DNA of 64,000 nucleotides from Luteimonas marina (GCF_007859325.1 NZ_VOHK01000006.1:62001-126000); one strand, 5' to 3'. Shown: positions 23,607 through 33,271, numbered from the stretch's first letter. A program made the numbers and translations. The notes: a model not told the origin generated them from the letters alone.

Positions 23607-24242
23607 TCACGCCGCTCCCGGGTCGACGCCGACGACGATGGTGTTGTCGTCGGTGAAATGGTGCGGCGGCACCACGAGGTTGGTCGGCGCCGGCACGCCC
23701 TGGTAGACGCGGCCGGCCATGTCGAACTTCGACTTGTGGCAGGGGCAGAAGTAGCCGCCCTTCCAGTTCGGGTCGAACGGCTCGGGGCGGATCTCGGCGA
23801 CCATCTCCGGCGAGCAGCCCAGGTGCGTGCACAGGCCCACCAACACGGAGATCTCCGGCTTGATCGAGCGCAGCTCCGGGCTTTCGGCCTGGATGTAGTC
23901 CGGCTGCTGGTCGGCGTTCTCGGACCTGGGGTCGCGCAGTTCGCCGTCGAGGGTGGGCAGCGCCTCGAGGATGGCCCTGGAGCGCTTGACGATCCAGATC
24001 GGCTGGCCGCGCCATTCGACGATCAGGCGCTGGCCTTCCTGCAGGGCGCTGATGTCCACGGTCACCGGGGCGCCCGCCAGCTTGGCGCGCGCGCTCGGGT
24101 TCCAGGACTTGATGAACGGGACTGCCGCGAACCCCGCGCCGACCGCGCCGACCGCCACCGTGGTGGCGGTCAGGAACCGGCGCCGGCCCTGGTGGTCGGG
24201 TTCCCCGCTGTCGGCAGGGTCGAATACCGCTTCGTTGGCCAT
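23607..24242 (-). CDS. petA: Rieske iron-sulfur subunit of the bc1 complex
   Basis: The protein has a Tat-like N-terminus (RRRFLTATTVAVGAVGAGFA) that stays as a membrane anchor. The 2Fe-2S ligands lie in CTHLGC (about residue 139) and CPCHKSKFD (about 162). Lys-Ser-Lys replaces the more common Gly-Ser-x in the second box. This subunit moves electrons from quinol to cytochrome c1. At 211 aa it is of usual length. It is the first gene of petABC; the 173-base gap before the lytic transglycosylase gene must hold the promoter. Confidence 0.95.
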   Translation of the reverse strand: MANEAVFDPADSGEPDHQGRRRFLTATTVAVGAVGAGFAAVPFIKSWNPSARAKLAGAPVTVDISALQEGQRLIVEWRGQPIWIVKRSRAILEALPTLDGELRDPRSENADQQPDYIQAESPELRSIKPEISVLVGLCTHLGCSPEMVAEIRPEPFDPNWKGGYFCPCHKSKFDMAGRVYQGVPAPTNLVVPPHHFTDDNTIVVGVDPGAA

Positions 24243-24415
24243 CCGGCTCTCCGCGAATCTTTCGGTAGCTGATTGATGTGGCTGCCGCGTACCGCTCCGT
24301 CCCCGGAAGCGGACGCAAAGAACGCCGAAGTGTAACGGAACGCTGAATCCGGCGACAACGCCCGCGTCCGCGGGCCCCGGGATTCCGGCCGCGGATCAGT
24401 CACTTGCGGAAGGTC

Positions 24416-25384
24416 TCAGTTGGCGGCGAGATGCCCGCGGTAACGTTCGGCGAGCTGGCCGACGCGGACCACGTAGCGCTGGGTCTCGTTGTACGGGGGC
24501 ACGCCCTTGTGGCGGTCCACCGCGCCCTCGCCGGCGTTGTAGCCGGCCGCGGCCAGGGTCAGGTCGTTGTTGTAGCGCTTGAGCAGCCAGGACAGGTACT
24601 GGACGCCGCCGCGGATGTTCTGGCCGGGGTCGAAGGCGTTGGCCACGCCGAAGCGCGCGGCGGTGGCCGGCATCAGCTGCATCAGGCCCTGGGCGCCCAC
24701 GCGCGAGAGGGCGTTGGGGTTGTAGGCCGATTCGGCGTGCATGATCGCGCGGACGATCGCCTCCTCGACCCCGAACTCGGCGGCGGCGGCCTTGATCTCG
24801 GCAGCGTAGGCGGCGGTGTTGAGGCGCACGTTGCCGAAGTTCACCCCCGGCAGCGGCGCGCAGGCGTAGCAGGTCTCGAAGAAGCTGTACTTGATCGTCC
24901 GCACCGCTGTCGCGCCCGCGCCCTTCGGCCGCTGGCTGGTGTAGTGGCGCACGCCGTCCTTGACGTAGGAATAGACCTGCCCCTGCTGCAGCCGGCGCGA
25001 CGACTGCGCGGGCGCGGTCGAGGCCACCGCCACGGCGGCCGGGGCGGGGGTTGCGGCGGGTGCCGGGGTCGCGGTCGAGCCGGCGCCGCCCATGAAGGTC
25101 GCCGGCGGATTGTTGTGGATCGAGGCCGGGGAGCCGGCCACCTTGTTGGCCGGCGAGGCGCTGCCGGCGGCCGGCAGCCAGGACGCGGGCTTCGAGGCCT
25201 TGCCGGCCGGGGCGCTGCGGTAGTTGCTGACCGCGACGCACTTCGCGCCCTTGACCTGCTTGCTGACGTAGCTGCGGGTACCGTCGGCGGCATCGCAGCG
25301 GTAGATGGTGCCGGCCCACGCGGGCGCGGCCGACGCCACCAGCGCCAGCCCGAGGATCGCGACCAGTCCCCTGCCCCCTTTCAT
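24416..25384 (-). CDS. Secreted lytic transglycosylase (SLT family)
   Basis: A signal peptide ([20 protein letters not shown], cleaved near WAG) is followed by a DUF4124-like segment ([17 protein letters not shown]). Next come a long Pro/Ala-rich linker and a C-terminal SLT domain from about residue 205. There the catalytic Glu stands in [20 protein letters not shown], followed by [14 protein letters not shown] and [20 protein letters not shown]. The enzyme cleaves peptidoglycan glycan strands with formation of 1,6-anhydro-muramic ends. The start at 25384 gives the signal peptide. It is divergent from miaB. Confidence 0.9.
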   Translation of the reverse strand: MKGGRGLVAILGLALVASAAPAWAGTIYRCDAADGTRSYVSKQVKGAKCVAVSNYRSAPAGKASKPASWLPAAGSASPANKVAGSPASIHNNPPATFMGGAGSTATPAPAATPAPAAVAVASTAPAQSSRRLQQGQVYSYVKDGVRHYTSQRPKGAGATAVRTIKYSFFETCYACAPLPGVNFGNVRLNTAAYAAEIKAAAAEFGVEEAIVRAIMHAESAYNPNALSRVGAQGLMQLMPATAARFGVANAFDPGQNIRGGVQYLSWLLKRYNNDLTLAAAGYNAGEGAVDRHKGVPPYNETQRYVVRVGQLAERYRGHLAAN

Positions 25385-25533
25385 GCGCGCAGTGTCCACC
25401 CTTGCCGCCTGTCTGCCAAGTCCTTGATTGTCAAACGAGGAGCGATTCCGGAACCGGACGCGTGACGGCTTACACTATTCCGCACATCCACAGCCATCCG
25501 GCCCGGACTCACCGCCGCGCCCCCGGAGACGCC

Positions 25534-26964
25534 ATGACCGAACTGCCCATCCTCGCGGACTCCGCATCCGCCGCTCCGCCTGCCCGCGCTTCCGACGCGC
25601 CCCGCGGGAAACTGTTCATCCAGACCCACGGCTGCCAGATGAACGAGTACGACTCGGCCCGGATGGCCGACGTGCTGGCCGCCAGCGACGGACTGGAGCT
25701 CACCGCGAACGTCGAGGAAGCCGACGTGGTGCTGGTCAACACCTGCTCGATCCGCGAGAAGGCGCAGGAGAAGGTGTTCAGCCAGCTCGGCCGCTGGAAG
25801 GCGCTCAAGAGCGGCGGCCGTGACGTGATCATCGGCGTCGGTGGCTGCGTGGCCTCGCAGGAGGGCGAGGCGATCGTCAAGCGCGCGCCCTACGTCGACC
25901 TGGTGTTCGGCCCGCAGACCCTGCACCGCCTGCCGGAGCTGATCCGCGCCCGGCGCGAGCTCAAGAGGCCGCAGGTCGACATCAGCTTCCCCGAGATCGA
26001 GAAGTTCGACCGCCTGCCCGAGCCGCGCGCCGAAGGGCCGAGCGCGTTCGTCTCGATCATGGAGGGCTGCTCGAAGTACTGCAGCTTCTGCGTGGTGCCC
26101 TACACCCGCGGCACCGAGATCAGCCGCCCGTTCGAGGACGTGCTGGTGGAAGTGGTGCGCCTGGCCGCGCAGGGCGTGCGCGAGGTGAACCTGCTGGGGC
26201 AGAACGTCAACGCCTATCGCGGCGACATGGGCGATGGTGAAGTCGCCGACCTCGGCCTGCTGATCCGCACCATCGCCGAGGTCGACGGCATCGACCGCAT
26301 CCGCTTCACCACCTCGCACCCGCTGGAGTTCAGCGATTCGCTGGTCGACGCCTACCGCGACGTGCCGCAGCTGGCCAACTACCTGCACCTGCCGGTGCAG
26401 TCGGGCAGCGACCGCATCCTGTCGGCGATGAAGCGCGGCTACACCGCGATCGAGTTCAAGCAGAAGATCCGCAAGCTGCGCGCGGTGCGCCCGGACATCT
26501 CGATCAGCTCGGACTTCATCGTCGGTTTCCCCGGCGAGACCGACGCGGATTTCGACAGGACGATGAAGCTGATCGAGGACGTGGGCTTCGACCAGTCGTT
26601 CTCCTTCATCTACTCGCGTCGTCCGGGCACGCCGGCGGCCGACCTGCCCGACGACGTGTCCGACGAGGTCAAGCACGCGCGGCTGTCGCGGCTGCAGGCG
26701 CACATCAATGCGCATGCGGCCGGGATCTCGCAGGCGATGGTTGGCAGCGTGCAGACGGTGCTGGTGGAAGGCCCGTCGCGGAAGAACCCGGACGAATTGA
26801 CCGGCAAGACCGAGAACATGCGCTCGGTGAATTTCCCGGCGCCGGCGCGGATGGTCGGGCCTGCTCTCATCGGGCGCTTTGTCGATGTCGTCATCACCGA
26901 GGCGATGAGCAATTCGCTGCGCGGGCGGGTGGCGGGGATCGAAGGCGGCAGCGACGCGGCCTGA
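25534..26964 (+). CDS. miaB: tRNA-2-methylthio-N6-dimethylallyladenosine synthase MiaB
   Basis: MiaB is a radical-SAM methylthiotransferase acting on i6A37 of tRNAs. The N-terminal UPF0004 domain begins [20 protein letters not shown] and has the cluster cysteines in [17 protein letters not shown] and VGGCVAS. The radical-SAM motif is [15 protein letters not shown] (about residue 180). The C-terminal TRAM domain has [20 protein letters not shown]. Length (476 aa) is normal. The start at 25534 has GGAG upstream; codons before it are not conserved in the family. In many gammaproteobacteria miaB precedes phoH-ybeY-corC directly; here 6.5 kb of opposite-strand genes lie between them. Confidence 0.95.
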   Translation: MTELPILADSASAAPPARASDAPRGKLFIQTHGCQMNEYDSARMADVLAASDGLELTANVEEADVVLVNTCSIREKAQEKVFSQLGRWKALKSGGRDVIIGVGGCVASQEGEAIVKRAPYVDLVFGPQTLHRLPELIRARRELKRPQVDISFPEIEKFDRLPEPRAEGPSAFVSIMEGCSKYCSFCVVPYTRGTEISRPFEDVLVEVVRLAAQGVREVNLLGQNVNAYRGDMGDGEVADLGLLIRTIAEVDGIDRIRFTTSHPLEFSDSLVDAYRDVPQLANYLHLPVQSGSDRILSAMKRGYTAIEFKQKIRKLRAVRPDISISSDFIVGFPGETDADFDRTMKLIEDVGFDQSFSFIYSRRPGTPAADLPDDVSDEVKHARLSRLQAHINAHAAGISQAMVGSVQTVLVEGPSRKNPDELTGKTENMRSVNFPAPARMVGPALIGRFVDVVITEAMSNSLRGRVAGIEGGSDAA

Positions 26965-27015
26965 CGCGGCGTTTGGGTGCGCGCGCGCCCTGCGCGGTCG
27001 TTGCGGCGTCGGGGG

Positions 27016-27096
27016 AGATCTCTCACTGCGTTCGAGATGACACTACCAGGTGCGGGGACATCTTCCCGCTGTCATCTCGAACGCAGTGAGAGATCT
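27016..27096. repeat. Inverted REP pair (TGTCATCTCGAACGCAGTGAG family)
   Basis: The two 27-base arms (27016-27042 and 27070-27096) are perfect inverted copies around a 27-base loop. The same family occurs at 33272-33345 and 38354-38434. It lies between the miaB stop and the convergent lipoprotein gene. Confidence 0.85.
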
Positions 27097-27175
27097 GCTC
27101 CCCGGCCGCACGAACGCAGACCGCTGCACTCGGGACCGCATCCTGTCAAGCTGCCTCCCGCCACTTCGGCGACGT

Positions 27176-27967
27176 TCAGGGCCGCTCGCGCCGCCACAGC
27201 GTGCGCCCCTGCGCGCCCTCCAGCACCCACCAAAGACCGTCGGGCGAGACCGCCACCGCCTGCGTCACGCCCGCGCCCGCGGGCAATTGCACGTCGGACA
27301 GGCGTTCGGCCAGTTCCGCTGCAGCGGGATGCACCGGCTGCAGCGTCGCGCGCCCGAGCGGCGCGCCGGGATCGGATTCGGAATCGGTGATGCCTTCGGG
27401 CATCGGCGCGAGGTTCTCGTCCACGATGCCGCACTGCGCATCGAGCCACACCTGCCGGCGCAGCATGCCGACGCCGTCGGAGTGCGTGTAGCCCGCGACC
27501 ACCGCGCCTTCGCCGTCGATCGCGAACAGGCGGTCGGCCTCCACGCCGTCCGCGCTGCAGACCCGCTCGCCGTCGCGCCACAGCTGCGGCGCGTCCGCGA
27601 CCACCCAGAGCGCGCCGTCCGGCGCGAAGCCGACGTCGCCAACCGGGCTTGCGATCGCGAGTCGGCGCGCGTCGTCACCGTGGTCGAGGTCGAACAGGCG
27701 CACCTCCTCGCCGGCCGCCCACGCCAGCCGCGGCCGTGCGGGGTCAAAGGCCACCGCGCCGGCGCCCTGCAGCGGGCGCGGATCGACCAGGTCCGAGGTC
27801 GCGGCCTGCGCGTCGGCCACGGCCTTGCCGCGCCCGGGCGCATTCGCGTCGCCCGCGCCCAGATCGGTATTCGCACCGCACGCGGCCAGCGCCAGCGCGC
27901 AGGAGGCCGCGATCGCGCGCCATTTCGCCGACGCGGACGCGCCGGTTCGCCAATGCGGAATCTTCAT
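27176..27967 (-). CDS. Lipoprotein of unknown function with beta-propeller-like repeats
   Basis: This 263 aa protein has a lipoprotein signal ending in lipobox LAAC (near residue 30). Repeated strands follow, such as VAFDPARPRLAWAAGEEVRL, VGDVGFAPDGALWVVADAP and VAVSPDGLWWVLEG, which resemble blades of a small beta-propeller. It has no catalytic motif. The start at 27967 is chosen because it gives the signal; upstream codons are Arg-rich noise. The gene lies 32 bases after the M15 peptidase gene on the same strand and may share its transcript. No family assignment is possible. Confidence 0.65.
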   Translation of the reverse strand: MKIPHWRTGASASAKWRAIAASCALALAACGANTDLGAGDANAPGRGKAVADAQAATSDLVDPRPLQGAGAVAFDPARPRLAWAAGEEVRLFDLDHGDDARRLAIASPVGDVGFAPDGALWVVADAPQLWRDGERVCSADGVEADRLFAIDGEGAVVAGYTHSDGVGMLRRQVWLDAQCGIVDENLAPMPEGITDSESDPGAPLGRATLQPVHPAAAELAERLSDVQLPAGAGVTQAVAVSPDGLWWVLEGAQGRTLWRRERP

Positions 27968-27999
27968 GTGCGGGGATTGTGCCAGACGCCCGTCGACGC

Positions 28000-29022
28000 T
28001 CACGGCTGCTGGCCGATCCCCATGCGGTCCCACACGCCCTCGAGTCCATCGCGGTTGTGGGTGTTGACGAAGCCGCCGGCGTCGCCTGCGCCGAAACCGG
28101 GGTGGTACTCCACGTGCGGGCGATCGGGGCTGCGCCAGCGCCCGCCCCAGGTGAGCCCCTGGCTTTCGGCGATCTCGCCGTAGCGCGTCCAGTTGCCGTT
28201 CTCCGGCCACGACGGCTGGCCGTTGGCCGTGCTGAACACCACGTCCGCGCCGAGGCCGTAGTTGTGCCACGACTGCCCGCCGCGTGCGTTGGTGACGCGC
28301 GCGCCCGGGGCCGTGCGCCCCTGTGCGTACAACTGGTCCTGGTGCGCGAAGGTGCGGTAGACCAGGTCCATCTGCATGGCCATGCCCTCCTGCCGCGCGC
28401 GCACCAGCGTGTCCTTCACCCGGTCGGCGAAGTCCTGGTTGACGTTGGCATCATCGAGCCGGCCGCGGCGGTCGGCCGGGTGCAGGTCGAGCAGCGTGGT
28501 CAGTTCGCCGTTGATGGCCTCGCGCAGCTGCACGCGCGCGCCGAGGTCGGTGTAGACGTTGCGCGCCTGTTCCTCGCCGTCGAGCTGCACCACGCCATTG
28601 TTGGCGATCGTGCCGGCACGCTGGCCGTCGGCGTCGAGCAGGGCGCCGTTGTCGATCGTGTAGGTCCGGCCGTCGATGGTCAGGGTGCCGGCGTCGGGCG
28701 AGACCAGCGAATGCGCGGCGGCGGGATCCACGCCGAGGTCCTGCGCGATGCGGCCTTCGACATGGGCCGCGGTCGCCGCGTTCGGCGCGGCCATGAAATC
28801 GTCCAGCGCCTGCATCTGCTGCTCGTCGGTCAGCGCGTAGCAGTTGAGGTTGGCGGTCAGGCGATCGAGCGCCTGCAGCGCCTGCGGGTTGTTCGCCAGT
28901 TCGGTGCGGATCTCCTGTTCGCGCCGGCTGGCGGCGGTGTCCGCGGCCCGGGTCAGCGAATCGGACAGGGAAACGCGGTCCGCGCCGGTCGAATCGATGC
29001 CGCTGTTGCCGTCGGTCGTCAT
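28000..29022 (-). CDS. M15-family peptidoglycan peptidase without visible signal peptide
   Basis: The C-terminal 130 residues match the M15C L-Ala-D-Glu/D-Ala-D-Ala peptidase fold. The zinc-site region GGQSWHNYGLGADVVFST (about residue 250) has the His and Asp ligands, and RPHVEYHPGF (about 305) has the catalytic Glu and third His. The N-terminal 200 residues are helical and polar (SLTRAADTAASRREQEIRTE) with a short strand-rich module containing GTLTIDGRTYTIDNGALL. No signal peptide or membrane segment is present, so export by a dedicated secretion system or a cytoplasmic target is implied. No XVIPCD-type tail is apparent. Length is 340 aa. It is followed at 32 bases by a lipoprotein gene. 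Confidence 0.75.
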   Translation of the reverse strand: MTTDGNSGIDSTGADRVSLSDSLTRAADTAASRREQEIRTELANNPQALQALDRLTANLNCYALTDEQQMQALDDFMAAPNAATAAHVEGRIAQDLGVDPAAAHSLVSPDAGTLTIDGRTYTIDNGALLDADGQRAGTIANNGVVQLDGEEQARNVYTDLGARVQLREAINGELTTLLDLHPADRRGRLDDANVNQDFADRVKDTLVRARQEGMAMQMDLVYRTFAHQDQLYAQGRTAPGARVTNARGGQSWHNYGLGADVVFSTANGQPSWPENGNWTRYGEIAESQGLTWGGRWRSPDRPHVEYHPGFGAGDAGGFVNTHNRDGLEGVWDRMGIGQQP

Positions 29023-29199
29023 CGCGGGTCTCCATGAACGCAGGCGCCGCGCCCGGCGATGGCCACGCCGACGCGACGAGTGCGCAGGTATAGCCGCGCG
29101 CGCGACCGGCGACAGCTGGGGCCGACCCCAGCTGCGGGGATTGCGTGCATGGAAACGTGACGCCGGCACGCACGATTCAGCTGCGCGCGCGTCTCCGGC

Positions 29200-30303
29200 T
29201 CAGTCCAGCCGCTTGCGGAAGCGCAGGATCGCCGCAGCCATCGCCACTGCGGTGAACGCGGCCAGCGCCAGCACCTCGGGCCACAGTTCGGGCAGGCTGG
29301 CGCCGCGCAGCATCACGCCGCGGATCATGCGCATGAAGTGGGTCAGCGGCAGCAGTTCGGCGAGCCACTGCACCACCCGCGGCATGCCTGCGAACGGGAA
29401 CATGAAGCCCGACAGCAGAATCGACGGCAGGAACACGAAGAACGTCATCTGCATGGCCTGGAACTGCGAGCGCGCTCGCGTGGAGATCAGCAGCCCCAGC
29501 GCGAGGTTGGCCAGGATCAGCAGCATCGCCGCGAGGTAGACGTCGAACAGGCTGCCGGCGATCGGCACCCGGAACAGCCACGTCCCCAGCGCCAGCACCA
29601 CCGTGGTCTGGACCAGGCCGATGGCGACGTAGGGCGCGACCTTGCCGACCATCAGCTCGGCGCTGCTGACCGGCGTTGCGATCAGCAGCTCCATGTTGCC
29701 GCGCTCGCGCTCGCGGACGATGGCCACGGCGGTGAACAGCACCATCGTCATGGTCAGGATCACGCCGATCAGGCCGGGCACGATGTTCACCGCCGAGCGC
29801 CGCTCCGGGTTGTAGAAGCTGACGACGCCGATCTGGCCGCGGCCCAGGCCGAGCGGGCGGACGTTGGCGGTCGGCGTCGTGTCCAGCGGCAGCTGCGCGA
29901 GCTGGATCGCCGCGCTCTGCACGACGGTGTCGCTGCCGTCGACCAGCACCTGCACCGCCTCGCGGCCGTCGAAGCGGCGGGCCTCGAAGTCCGGCGGGAT
30001 CACCACGCCGACGCTGATCTCGCCGCGACGCAATTGGTCCATCAGCGCCTGCGGCGCGGTCGCGGACACGCGCGGCGAGATCACCCCGGTCGCGACCATG
30101 TCCATGACCAGCGCGCGCGAGGCGCTGGTGTTGGCCATGTCGGCGACGCCGGCGGACAGGCCGCGCAGGTTCATGTTGATCGCGTAGCCGAACAGCACCA
30201 GCTGCATCACCGGGATGCCCACGATCATCGCCAGCGTGATGCGGTCGCGGCGCATCTGCCGCAGCTCCTTGACCGTCACCGCGAACAGGCGACGCAGGTT
30301 CAT
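29200..30303 (-). CDS. ABC-2 type exporter permease
   Basis: This 367 aa protein has one N-terminal membrane segment (VGIPVMQLVLFGYAINMNLR). A large periplasmic domain of about 150 residues follows, then five membrane helices including GLIGVILTMTMVLFTAVAIV and TFFVFLPSILLSGFMFPFAG. This is the YhhJ/YbhS-type layout of ABC-2 exporters that work with a HlyD-type adaptor. The start overlaps the stop of the ATPase gene (ATGA). It is the last gene of a four-gene operon headed by a TetR regulator, and it probably expels a drug-like or lipid-like substrate. Confidence 0.88.
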   Translation of the reverse strand: MNLRRLFAVTVKELRQMRRDRITLAMIVGIPVMQLVLFGYAINMNLRGLSAGVADMANTSASRALVMDMVATGVISPRVSATAPQALMDQLRRGEISVGVVIPPDFEARRFDGREAVQVLVDGSDTVVQSAAIQLAQLPLDTTPTANVRPLGLGRGQIGVVSFYNPERRSAVNIVPGLIGVILTMTMVLFTAVAIVRERERGNMELLIATPVSSAELMVGKVAPYVAIGLVQTTVVLALGTWLFRVPIAGSLFDVYLAAMLLILANLALGLLISTRARSQFQAMQMTFFVFLPSILLSGFMFPFAGMPRVVQWLAELLPLTHFMRMIRGVMLRGASLPELWPEVLALAAFTAVAMAAAILRFRKRLD

Positions 30304-31244
30304 GCCGCCTCCTCGCGATCCGTGCGGCCGCGCGTGGCGGAGACGAAGACGTCCTCGAGGTTCGGTTCGCCCACCGCGACGTCCGCCTCGAGCCGGGCGG
30401 CGCGCAGCGCGTCGCCCAGCCGCGCGGCGGCATCGTGGTTGCCGGCGGTCAGCACGCGCAGCGCATTGCCGATCTGGGCGACGCTGAGCACGCCCGGCAG
30501 GTCGACCAGCACCTGCTGCGCCCGGCGCGGCTGCGTGGCGCGCACCACCACGCTGCGCCCGGCGAGCGCGCCGGTGAGTTCGGCGGGCGTGCCGTCGGCG
30601 ACCAGCGCGCCCTGGTCGAGGATCGCGATGCGGTGGCAGCGCTCGGCCTCGTCCATGTAGTGGGTGGACACGAGGATCGTGGTGCCGTCGTCGGCGAGGT
30701 CGAACAGCTTCTCCCAGAAATCGCGGCGCGACTCGGGATCGACCGCGCTGGTCGGCTCGTCCAGGAACAGCAGCTCCGGTTCGTGGATCACCGCGCCGGC
30801 GAGCGCGAGGCGCTGCTTCTGGCCGCCGCTCATGGTGCCGGCCAGCTGCTTCTGACGGTCGCCGAAGTGGTACAGCCCGACCAGCTCGTCGACGCGCTCG
30901 CGCGTCCGGCTGCGCGACAGGCCGTAGACGGCGGCGAGGAATTCGAGGTTCTCGCGCACCGTCAGGTCCTCGAACAGCGAGAACTTCTGCGTCATGTAGC
31001 CGATGCGCATGCGCAGGGCGTCGGCCTCTTCCGGAACCTTCAGGCCGAGCACCTCGATCTCGCCGGCCGTGGGCGTGAGCAGGCCGCACAGCATGCGGAT
31101 CGTGGTCGACTTGCCCGAGCCGTTGGGGCCGAGGAAGCCGTAGACGTGGGCGCGCGGTACGGTGAGGTCGACGTGGTCGACCGCGGTCAGCGCGCCGAAG
31201 CGCTTGACCAGGCCGCGGGCGTGGATGGCGGTGGCGTCAGTCAT
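30300..31244 (-). CDS. ABC exporter ATP-binding protein
   Basis: The nucleotide-binding domain has Walker A GPNGSGKSTT (near residue 38), the signature LAGTMSGGQKQRLALAG (near 135) and Walker B LLFLDEPTSAVD (near 157), with the H-loop His in LVSTHYMDEAERCHR. The C-terminal 90 residues match the extension of ABC-2 drug exporters. Length is 314 aa. It couples ATP hydrolysis to the permease encoded immediately downstream. A 213-base spacer with a REP pair separates it from the HlyD gene upstream, but it keeps the same direction. Confidence 0.9.
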   Translation of the reverse strand: MTDATAIHARGLVKRFGALTAVDHVDLTVPRAHVYGFLGPNGSGKSTTIRMLCGLLTPTAGEIEVLGLKVPEEADALRMRIGYMTQKFSLFEDLTVRENLEFLAAVYGLSRSRTRERVDELVGLYHFGDRQKQLAGTMSGGQKQRLALAGAVIHEPELLFLDEPTSAVDPESRRDFWEKLFDLADDGTTILVSTHYMDEAERCHRIAILDQGALVADGTPAELTGALAGRSVVVRATQPRRAQQVLVDLPGVLSVAQIGNALRVLTAGNHDAAARLGDALRAARLEADVAVGEPNLEDVFVSATRGRTDREEAA

Positions 31245-31295
31245 CACCGGTTTCCATGGCCGTGGAGCCGGCCAAGCACTCGAAGACACCCGCAC

Positions 31296-31442
31296 CGTCA
31301 TTCCCGCGAAAGCGGGAAGTGCCTTTCAACAGCGCGAAGCGCTGGTCATCCATTTTCGCTTTTGGAAAGAAGGCAGTCTTTACTTCCTTCTCGGCAGCGA
31401 AGCGAGAATCAAAATGGATTCCCGCTTTCGTGGGAATGACGG
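31296..31442. repeat. Inverted REP pair (CGTCATTCCCGCGAAAGCGGGAA family) inside an operon
   Basis: Arms CGTCATTCCCGCGAAAGCGG at the left and TTCCCGCTTTCGTGGGAATG followed by ACG at the right enclose about 100 bases. The pair sits between the HlyD and ATPase genes of one operon. It may modulate transcript stability between the two. Relatives are at 37054-37160, 38626-38710 and 62624-62708. Confidence 0.85.
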
Positions 31443-31457
31443 CACAGAGCGGCGGGA

Positions 31458-32426
31458 TCACCGATCGAACTCCACCCGCAGCGGCAGCCCCGCCGGCAGG
31501 TCGGCCACGCCCTCGCCTTCCAGCTGCACTTCGGCCAGGTAGCTCAGGCGCGCGGCGTCCTCGCCGGAGAGGGCGTAGTACGGGGTGAACGTCGGTTCGC
31601 TGCGGATCATGCGCACGCGACCGGCATGGCGGCGTTCGCCGTCGGCGCCGACCCGCACCGTCGCGCGATCACCGACCTCGACGCCCGCGCGCAGCGCCTC
31701 GGGCACGTACACGCGCGCGTACGGCGCATCGCCGACCAGCAACACCGCCAGCGGCGCGCCGGCCGGCGCTTCGTCGCCGAGGCGGTAGGGCAGGCTGTCG
31801 ACGCGTCCGGCGCGCGGCGCGACCAGGTCGAGCTTGCCGGTCGTCGCCGACTGCGTGCGCTGCTGCGCCTCGGCGGCGGCGAGCGCAGCCTCGGCCTGGG
31901 CGATCTGCTCGGGGCGTACGCCGTTGTCCAGTTCGGCCAGCGCGGCCCGTGCGGCGGCGACCTGCGCATCGGCATTGCCGGCGGCGGCGCGCGCGCGATC
32001 GACTTCCGCCGCAGCGACGAGCTGGCGCGCGCCCAGCGGCTGCAGGCGCGCGTAGTAGGCGCGTGCGTCGCGCGCCTGGGCCTGCGTGGCGGCGAGGTTC
32101 GCGCGCGCCTGGTCGAGGTCTTCGCTGCGCGCGCCGTTGCGCAGTTCGTCCAGCGCCTCGCGCTGGCGGGCGACATCGGCCGCAGCCGCGGCAAGCTGCG
32201 CGTCGCCGCGCGTCTGTTCGAGGGTGAGGATGCGCGCGCCGACCCCGATGCGCTCGCCCTCGCGCACGGCGATCTCGACGATGCGCTCGGCGGCCGGTGC
32301 CGGCAGCGTGATGCGGTCGTATTCCAGCGTGCCGAGCGCGTGCGGCGGTTCGCGGCCGCACGCCGCCAGCGCCAGCGCCAGCGCGCAAGCCAGGCACGAC
32401 AGGGCGCGCAGGTCGGGCATCTTCAT
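31458..32426 (-). CDS. HlyD-family periplasmic adaptor lipoprotein
   Basis: The 322 aa protein starts with a lipoprotein signal ending in ALAACGREP (lipobox LAAC). It contains a lipoyl/biotinyl-like half (AAERIVEIAVREGERIGVGA), a long coiled-coil hairpin (about 75-205) and the returning half with LVAPRAGRVDSLPYRLGDEA. This is the membrane-fusion protein that bridges the ABC permease to an outer-membrane channel; no channel gene is nearby, so a TolC homologue elsewhere is likely. The start overlaps the stop of the TetR gene (ATGA). Confidence 0.88.
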   Translation of the reverse strand: MKMPDLRALSCLACALALALAACGREPPHALGTLEYDRITLPAPAAERIVEIAVREGERIGVGARILTLEQTRGDAQLAAAAADVARQREALDELRNGARSEDLDQARANLAATQAQARDARAYYARLQPLGARQLVAAAEVDRARAAAGNADAQVAAARAALAELDNGVRPEQIAQAEAALAAAEAQQRTQSATTGKLDLVAPRAGRVDSLPYRLGDEAPAGAPLAVLLVGDAPYARVYVPEALRAGVEVGDRATVRVGADGERRHAGRVRMIRSEPTFTPYYALSGEDAARLSYLAEVQLEGEGVADLPAGLPLRVEFDR

Positions 32427-33118
32427 CGTTCCAGCTCCAGGCCACGGTCGAGCAGGGTCAGGGTGTGCCGGCGCAGCGCTGCGTAGTCCAGGTCGCGCGC
32501 GTCGAACAGCGCCCGCCAGATCGGCGCGCCTGCGGCGGGGAACAGCGTCAACCCGACCAGCGACACCATCAGCAGCCGCGGGTCGAGGTCCGGATTCAGC
32601 CGCCCCTGCGCCTGCGCCTGCGCGAAACGTTCGGCCATCATCACCGGCAGGCGCGGGCCGACCGTGTGCAGCAGCACGTCGCGCAGGGCGCCGCCCTCGG
32701 ACAGCACCTCGCGCACCCACAGCGACGGCAGCCACGGATGCTGCTCCACGATCGCGCCGATGCCGCCGACGAATCCGGCCACCAGCGCGGCGACGTCGTC
32801 GCCGGCGTCCTGCAGCCGCGCCTGCATCGCGGCCAGCACCGGGAGGATGCGTTCGTCGACCACGGCCTGACGCAGCTGCGCCTTGTCGCCGAAGTAGTAG
32901 TGCAGCATCGCGGGCGTGGCGCCGGCGGCCTTGGCGATGTCCCGGAACGAGGTCGCGGCGATGCCCTGGCGGACGTAGCAGGCCAGCGCCGCGTCGAGCA
33001 GCCGGCCGCGCAGGTCGGGCGAATCGCCGCGAGGCCGGCCGCGCAGCCGCTGTTTCCCCGGCGGTGCGGCGGCAGCATCGCGTGGCGTCGTCTTGCGGGG
33101 TGGGGTCGGAATGGCCAT
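32423..33118 (-). CDS. TetR-family repressor of the exporter operon
   Basis: The helix-turn-helix at about residues 30-75 has LLDAALACYVRQGIAATSFR and DIAKAAGATPAMLHYYFGDK, the TetR signature. The C-terminal ligand domain carries a TetR_C type end. I place the start at MAIPTPPRK (33118), giving 231 aa, because the AT-rich palindrome covering upstream ATGs (33124 and 33139) looks like an operator; those starts remain possible. It leads the HlyD-ATPase-permease operon and most likely represses it until the exported compound binds. Confidence 0.85.
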   Translation of the reverse strand: MAIPTPPRKTTPRDAAAAPPGKQRLRGRPRGDSPDLRGRLLDAALACYVRQGIAATSFRDIAKAAGATPAMLHYYFGDKAQLRQAVVDERILPVLAAMQARLQDAGDDVAALVAGFVGGIGAIVEQHPWLPSLWVREVLSEGGALRDVLLHTVGPRLPVMMAERFAQAQAQGRLNPDLDPRLLMVSLVGLTLFPAAGAPIWRALFDARDLDYAALRRHTLTLLDRGLELER

Positions 33119-33125
33119 GCGCATA

Positions 33126-33147
33126 TTTAATTCATTCATTAATTAAA
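33126..33147. promoter_or_regulatory. AT-rich near-palindrome, probable TetR operator
   Basis: TTTAATTCATTCATTAATTA followed by AA is a near-perfect palindrome and the only strongly AT-rich site in this GC-rich region. It stands at the start of the TetR gene, where autoregulation is usual. The remaining stretch to phoH (up to 33465) holds only the REP pair at 33272-33345. Confidence 0.5.
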
Positions 33148-33271
33148 TTTCAAGTGTCGCCCGTGATGACCCCGTCAAGCACTCGCAGGCGCTGTTTCAG
33201 CCGCGAGAACGCCCGCCCGACCGGCCCAGCAAGCGATCGCGCCCGAGGGAAACCACCGGAAATCCCGGACC

